Below are positions 43,675-47,357 of a stretch of 47,357 nucleotides of DNA, piece by piece; within the stretch, counting starts at the first letter, position 1; each line of letters starts with the position of its first letter. The notes beneath the pieces are model-generated. The model was not told the DNA's origin. It worked only from the letters and a program-made list of their open reading frames with translations, and did no database searches. A program made the translations under genes and the position numbers. The DNA comes from Halobacterium salinarum DSM 3754. Its GTDB lineage: Archaea; Halobacteriota; Halobacteria; Halobacteriales; Halobacteriaceae. Location of the stretch: NCBI RefSeq assembly GCF_008124605.1, contig NZ_VRYN01000007.1, positions 1-47,357 on the forward strand, in the 5' to 3' direction.

Positions 43675-45477
43675 TCACGGCGAGTGGCTGGCGTCGGATT
43701 CGGTCACGCGGACGCCCTTCGTGGAGAGGTGTCGCATCCGGCTGCGGGCGTGGTCTTCCTCCTCGGTGCCGCGGGTCGCCAGCACGAACAGCAGCGACTG
43801 GCTGCCGGGGCGCATGGTGCGGCCGGCGCGCTGTGCGCCCTGCCGGCGGCTCCCGCCGAGCCCGGAGGCCACGACCGCGAACTCGGCGTCGGGCAGGTCG
43901 ATGCCCTCGTCGCCGATGCGGGACACCACGAGGGCGTCCAGTGCGCCCGTGCGGAACTGATCGAAGTGGGTTTCGCGCCTGCTGTGTGGGGTTTCGCCGT
44001 TCACGAACGGGGCGTCGAGGCGCTCGGCGATGCGCTCGCCCTGGCTCAGGTAGTCGACGAACACCAACGCCTGGGTGTCGCCGTGCTGGTCGACGAGGTG
44101 CTCGATCTCGGCTTCCTTGGCGGGGTTCTCGGCGGCGAGCCGGCGGCGGGTGTGGCCGCTGGCGGCGGCGTACTCGTAGCGGTCGTCGTCGTCGCGCCAC
44201 GGCACGTACCGGATTTCGACTTCGGGCTCGGCGACGAAGCCGGCGTCGAAGAGGGCGTCCCAGTCGGTGCCGATGGGGCGACCAACGAGCGTGTAGATGT
44301 CGGCCTCCTTGTCGTCCTCCCGGACCGGCGTCGCGGTCAGCCCGAGGCGGTGTTTGCTCTGGAGGCTGGCCGACCGGCGCGCGACCTCGGCGGGGATGTG
44401 ATGGACTTCGTCGTAGACGATGAGCCCCCACTCGCGGTCGTCGAAGACGTGGCGGTGGCGGTCCATTCCGGCGGTCTGGTAGGTTGCGATGGTGACCGGG
44501 CGGACGCGTTTCTCGCCGCCGTGGTATTCGCCGATCTGGTCGCCGGTCAGGCTGGTGTTCGCCAGCAGCTCCTCGCGCCACTGCGTGGCGAGTTCGCGGC
44601 TGGGAACGAGCACGAGCGTTTCGCCGCCGACGGATTCGAGCGCGCCCATGGCGGCGACCGTTTTGCCCGAGCCGGGCGGCCCGACGAGCACGCCGGCGCT
44701 GGCGTCCTCGAAGCGGTCGACCCAGTCCTGCTGGTACGGCCGCAGGTCGAGGTGGAGGTCGACGGCCAGTGGCTCCCCGGATTCGAGGTCGCGGTCGTCG
44801 CGGACGGGATAGCCGGCCTCGTAGAGCGTGCGCTTGAGGGGCGCGACCTGCTCGGCGGCGACCCACGCCTCCGTGTCCGAGATCGGGGCGCGGAGCACGT
44901 CGTCGTCGAGTTTCTGCTCGGCGACGTTCCCCAGGAGGCTGTCGGTGGCGGCTTCCAGGACGACGTAGCCGTCGTCGTGGGTGCGCAGCCGGAACCGGGT
45001 GGCGCGCGTCCACTGCTCGCGCACCCACTCGATGAGCGTCGGGCAGTCCCGGGGCAGCAGTTCCGTGATGGCTGCCACGAGGTCTGAGAGGCTGTCGAAG
45101 GGGGCGGCCCACACGTCTTCGGCGCGCACCTCGTAGCGGTAGCTCCCCGTTCGGGTGGTGTCCGTGAGGTGTGCGACCCGCGAGAGCTGGGCGCGCGTGA
45201 GCTGGCTGGGCTGATCGACGATGATCTCGCGGCGGTCCGGGAACGGCACGATGCGCTCCCGGTCGGTGAGCTCCAGCCAGTCCCGTGGATACCACACCAC
45301 GGGGTCGGGTTCGACGTTCGCACGTTCGACCTCGTCGTCCGCGGCGAGTGCGGCCAGGGCGTCGGCGGCCGTGGCCTGCGTGCAGTCGAGTTCGCGCGCG
45401 ATCTGTTCGGCCGTCGCCACCGGCCGGCCGACGCCCTCCAGCGCGTCGAGGAACCGGTCCTTGGAGATGTCAGTCAC
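43675..45477 (-). CDS. XPB/Rad25-type DNA helicase
   Basis: This 600-residue superfamily 2 helicase has a winged-helix-like start and a damage-recognition-like N-terminal part. Walker A is GPPGSGKT (266-273), the box II motif DEVHH is at 356-360, motif III is GLTATP, and motif VI is QRAGRTMRPG. Archaeal XPB is linked to DNA repair and often pairs with the nuclease Bax1, which is not visible here. The long frame antisense-overlapping it on the same DNA is a shadow. Upstream it diverges from the small zinc-ribbon gene. Confidence 0.93.
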   Translation of the reverse strand: MTDISKDRFLDALEGVGRPVATAEQIARELDCTQATAADALAALAADDEVERANVEPDPVVWYPRDWLELTDRERIVPFPDRREIIVDQPSQLTRAQLSRVAHLTDTTRTGSYRYEVRAEDVWAAPFDSLSDLVAAITELLPRDCPTLIEWVREQWTRATRFRLRTHDDGYVVLEAATDSLLGNVAEQKLDDDVLRAPISDTEAWVAAEQVAPLKRTLYEAGYPVRDDRDLESGEPLAVDLHLDLRPYQQDWVDRFEDASAGVLVGPPGSGKTVAAMGALESVGGETLVLVPSRELATQWREELLANTSLTGDQIGEYHGGEKRVRPVTIATYQTAGMDRHRHVFDDREWGLIVYDEVHHIPAEVARRSASLQSKHRLGLTATPVREDDKEADIYTLVGRPIGTDWDALFDAGFVAEPEVEIRYVPWRDDDDRYEYAAASGHTRRRLAAENPAKEAEIEHLVDQHGDTQALVFVDYLSQGERIAERLDAPFVNGETPHSRRETHFDQFRTGALDALVVSRIGDEGIDLPDAEFAVVASGLGGSRRQGAQRAGRTMRPGSQSLLFVLATRGTEEEDHARSRMRHLSTKGVRVTESDASHSP

Positions 45478-45609
45478 TGGGCGCGGGTAGGTCGCGGACG
45501 GGAAAACGGATTTCGCTTAGCCGCGGCCGCGGGGTGGCGCGGACGCCGGTCACCTCTAGGCGTTGAACTGTCGGGAACTATTTTGGTACTGCGCGCAGTA
45601 GGCAGGAGT

Positions 45610-45753
45610 ATGTCGGCAACCACCCGGCTTCGCTGTCATCAGTGTGGACGCACCGCTTCCCGAGACGACTGGAGCTCGGCCACCCATCCGTCGCTCGGCG
45701 AGATGACACAGTGTCCCGGCTGTGGGTCGACGGACATCCAGGGGAACCACTGA
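45610..45753 (+). CDS. 47-residue double-knuckle zinc protein
   Basis: From ATG 45610 the product is MSATTRLRCHQCGRTASRDD and so on, with two knuckles: CHQCG and CPGCGS. The rest is short and polar, and length is typical of haloarchaeal micro zinc proteins, which are thought to act in regulation or protein contacts. Its TATA-like TATTTTGG lies at about 45579-45586. It converges with msrB. Confidence 0.8.
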   Translation: MSATTRLRCHQCGRTASRDDWSSATHPSLGEMTQCPGCGSTDIQGNH

Positions 45754-45760
45754 CCGGGCG

Positions 45761-46162
45761 CTACTCCGTCGGCTCGAAGTCCAGGGCGACGGAGTTGATG
45801 CAGTATCGCTCGCCCGTTGGATCGGGGCCGTCTTGGAACACGTGTCCGAGGTGGCCGCCGCATTCGGCGCACACCACTTCCGTGCGTTCCATGCCGTTGC
45901 TGTGGTCTTCTCGGCGCTCGATGGCGTCGTCGTCGGCCGCGTCCCAGAAGCTCGGCCACCCGCAGTGGGCGTCGAACTTCGTCTCCCCGTCGAACAGCGT
46001 CGTGTCGCAGCCGACACAGGAGTAGGTGCCGTCCTCGTCGCGGTCGACGTGGTCGCCGGAAAACGGGCGCTCAGTGCCCTGTTCGCGGAGCACTCGATAC
46101 TGGTCGTCGGTGAGTGTCGCCGCCCAGTCGGTGTCGTCGGCGTCGGTGTCTCGTGGAGCCAT
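45761..46162 (-). CDS. msrB: Peptide methionine-(R)-S-oxide reductase
   Basis: MsrB repairs R-methionine sulfoxide in proteins. The 133-residue protein has the zinc-binding cysteine pairs C49/C52 and C98/C101, the HCGWPSF substrate motif, and the catalytic cysteine in RYCINS (C121). Length is standard. The start is ATG 46162; a TTG further upstream is disfavoured. No msrA is next to it. Confidence 0.95.
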   Translation of the reverse strand: MAPRDTDADDTDWAATLTDDQYRVLREQGTERPFSGDHVDRDEDGTYSCVGCDTTLFDGETKFDAHCGWPSFWDAADDDAIERREDHSNGMERTEVVCAECGGHLGHVFQDGPDPTGERYCINSVALDFEPTE

Positions 46163-46321
46163 TGCCAACCCGTGCCTAGGGGCTGCCGGCAGGTAAGCCT
46201 ACAGGTCCACCACACGGTGGGCCGGGAACGTCCCGCCGCCGGTTCCACAACGTGGCTGGTTTCTTCTGGTAACCTGGTGTGTTGCAGAACCACTATGTGC
46301 GTGGCCACGATACGACGGGTG

Positions 46322-46696
46322 ATGAGCGACGAGGACGACCGGTACAGCGACGCCGCGTGTCACGTGATCGACTCCCTGGAACAGATCGGCAGCCAGTGGC
46401 GGCTCATCGTGTTACACGACCTCCAGGACGGCGAGAAGCGGTTCAACGAGCTGAAACGCTCGACGGACGCCAGCTCGCGGACGCTCTCGCGGGTGTTGGA
46501 TGACCTCCAGGAGCTGGGGTTCGTGAACCGTCGTCTGGAGGAGGCGTCCCCGGTCGCCACCTACTACTCGTTGACGGCGAAGGGGGAATCGCTGTTCCCG
46601 GTGTTCGACGCCATCGAGTGTTGGGCAGAGGAGTGGCTGGCGGTCGACTCCGTGGACGACGACGCCGAGCCCGCCGAATCGATGGCGGACGGCTGA
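46322..46696 (+). CDS. HxlR family transcriptional regulator
   Basis: The 124-residue winged-helix protein has the HxlR core: QIGSQWRLIVLHDLQDGEKR, FNELKRSTDASSRTLSRVLD and ELGFVNRRLEE, then YYSLTAKGESL. HxlR members often sense redox or aldehydes via an N-terminal cysteine; C12 (in SDAACHVI) is present. The acidic C-terminal tail is a haloarchaeal extension. It is divergent from msrB (159 bp gap), so regulation of msrB is possible. Confidence 0.9.
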   Translation: MSDEDDRYSDAACHVIDSLEQIGSQWRLIVLHDLQDGEKRFNELKRSTDASSRTLSRVLDDLQELGFVNRRLEEASPVATYYSLTAKGESLFPVFDAIECWAEEWLAVDSVDDDAEPAESMADG

Positions 46697-46709
46697 CCAC
46701 CCCTGCGGA

Positions 46710-46814
46710 GTGAAAGTGAAACGCCGTTCCGCGACAGCGTCTCCGGCGAGTCATCGCCGGTGGAGTGTCGGCAGCGCGCGATCCGGGAGCGCACGGGGGT
46801 GGCTTCACTTTCAC
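46710..46814. repeat. Nested inverted repeats after the HxlR gene
   Basis: GTGAAAGTGAA (46710-46720) and TTCACTTTCAC (46804-46814) are perfect 11 bp inverted repeats 83 bases apart. Between them a second hairpin, CCGGCGA-gtca-TCGCCGG (46743-46760), has a 7 bp stem. No gene lies in 46697-46859. The structure could be a terminator, a small structured RNA or paired operator half-sites. Confidence 0.5.
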
Positions 46815-46859
46815 GCGCCGACCGGCAGGGATTAGCCGCCCGCCACCCACACGGCACAC

Positions 46860-47255
46860 ATGAGCGGGTACGGCACCCTGCACGCTGACTGGACGGTGTG
46901 GACCGAGGACGCGACCGCCGGCGACGTCGTTGTCTACCGCCCCGATGTCTTCGACAGCGAGTCGTATCCGGCCCCCTGCATGCCGACGCTCAAACTCCTC
47001 CAGCGGCCCCCCACGCAGCGCAAGCGCCGCTCGGGCACCGACACCGACGGATGGTGGGTGTCGCTGCTGTTGGAGCCCGGGGTGCGCGTGAAACACGCCG
47101 ACACACACGCCGCGTCCCGGACCGCAGCCGTCGAGACGGTGCTGGAGCTGGCCGCCGAGTTCGCGGCCGGCGAGATCGACTACCGGAGCGCGTACCAGCA
47201 GCCCCGGGAGGCGTACCTCGCGCGCCTCGACGAACTCACGGGTCGGGACGTTTAA
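46860..47255 (+). CDS. Haloarchaeal hypothetical protein (DUF5820-like)
   Basis: The 131-residue protein starts with a beta-rich part (YGTLHADWTVWTEDAT, then GDVVVYRPDVFDSE), has a basic loop (RPPTQRKRRSG), and ends in a helical tail (AAVETVLELAAEFAAGEIDY). It may belong to DUF5820, which I recall only loosely. Function unknown. Its stop is 10 bases before the IS tip at 47266, so the coding sequence escaped the insertion. Confidence 0.75.
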   Translation: MSGYGTLHADWTVWTEDATAGDVVVYRPDVFDSESYPAPCMPTLKLLQRPPTQRKRRSGTDTDGWWVSLLLEPGVRVKHADTHAASRTAAVETVLELAAEFAAGEIDYRSAYQQPREAYLARLDELTGRDV

Positions 47256-47265
47256 CCACGCGGAC

Positions 47266-47357
47266 GAGGGTGTCATAGAAGTCTTCACACACTATGATAG
47301 AGTTTCTGACTGTTATAGAGAGTTACTAGCTTAGAAAGTCGTGCACTTGGTGCACGG
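47266..47357 (+). mobile_element. Terminal part of a second IS copy
   Basis: The 16 bp tip GAGGGTGTCATAGAAG (47266-47281) equals the tip that interrupts bop. The next 75 bases are AT-rich and different from those at the left end, apart from a subterminal CGTGCACTTGGTGCACGG (47340-47357) that matches the left one (17-34) with one change. This is best read as the opposite end of the same IS type. Its target site is just after the last gene. The rest lies outside the window. Confidence 0.8.

Noticed and set aside
43595-45295. Long open frame of 566 codons on the minus strand inside the helicase gene
   Set aside because: It is Arg/Pro-rich, has no domain, and is the typical shadow frame of a GC-rich gene; the overlapping frame encodes a complete XPB helicase.

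Overview
The window is a 47.4 kb stretch of a very GC-rich haloarchaeal chromosome, almost certainly Halobacterium salinarum. The evidence is the bacterio-opsin (bop) promoter with its UAS, RY box and TATA at the published spacings, the bop start codon and first codons, and the brz, brp and bat genes beside it. A 68-residue dodecin with W36/E45/Q55 also fits. Proteins are strongly acidic and many genes look leaderless.

Both ends of the window lie inside insertion-sequence ends. On the left, bop is cut after five codons at the octamer AGTTATTG, the known ISH1 hot spot, so this copy of bop is broken. On the right, a terminus with the same 16 bp tip follows the last gene. The two termini diverge after the tip, so they are probably opposite ends of one IS type, and the two copies are in direct orientation around the segment.

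Layout: (1) 93-8189, the purple-membrane region: bop remnant, brz, brp-bat, then an SRPBCC protein, a two-domain Cdc48-type ATPase, a small membrane protein, a coiled-coil zinc protein and crtB1. Several of these have bop-like UAS motifs upstream. (2) 8190-14330: GNAT acetyltransferase, archease, DoxX protein, RtcB RNA ligase, an eIF2B/R15P-isomerase family protein and the TrmB sugar regulator. (3) 14390-22380: 5'-nucleotidase-like protein, small zinc protein, membrane hydrolase, dodecin, hisD, a soluble Htr transducer, small regulators, a 2-hydroxyacid dehydrogenase and a frameshifted small membrane gene. (4) 22420-30640: asd, ribosomal S17e, deoxyhypusine synthase, a Dus-like TIM barrel with cofD, an AI-2E-type permease, a PadR regulator, amphi-Trp and DUF1028 proteins. 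(5) 30800-39805: alpha/beta hydrolase, folD and glyA (one-carbon metabolism), then a CHAT-like putative protease, a TbsP-like regulator and a fused YcaO cyclodehydratase. (6) 39816-47255: DUF63 membrane protein, a secreted PGF-CTERM nucleotidase-like protein, thioesterase, XPB-like helicase, msrB, an HxlR regulator and a haloarchaeal hypothetical.

The most interesting items are the extension of the bop-type UAS to neighbouring uncharacterised genes, the His-for-Cys LOV-like motif in Bat, and the CHAT-TbsP-YcaO gene set. I found no rRNA, tRNA or CRISPR array.
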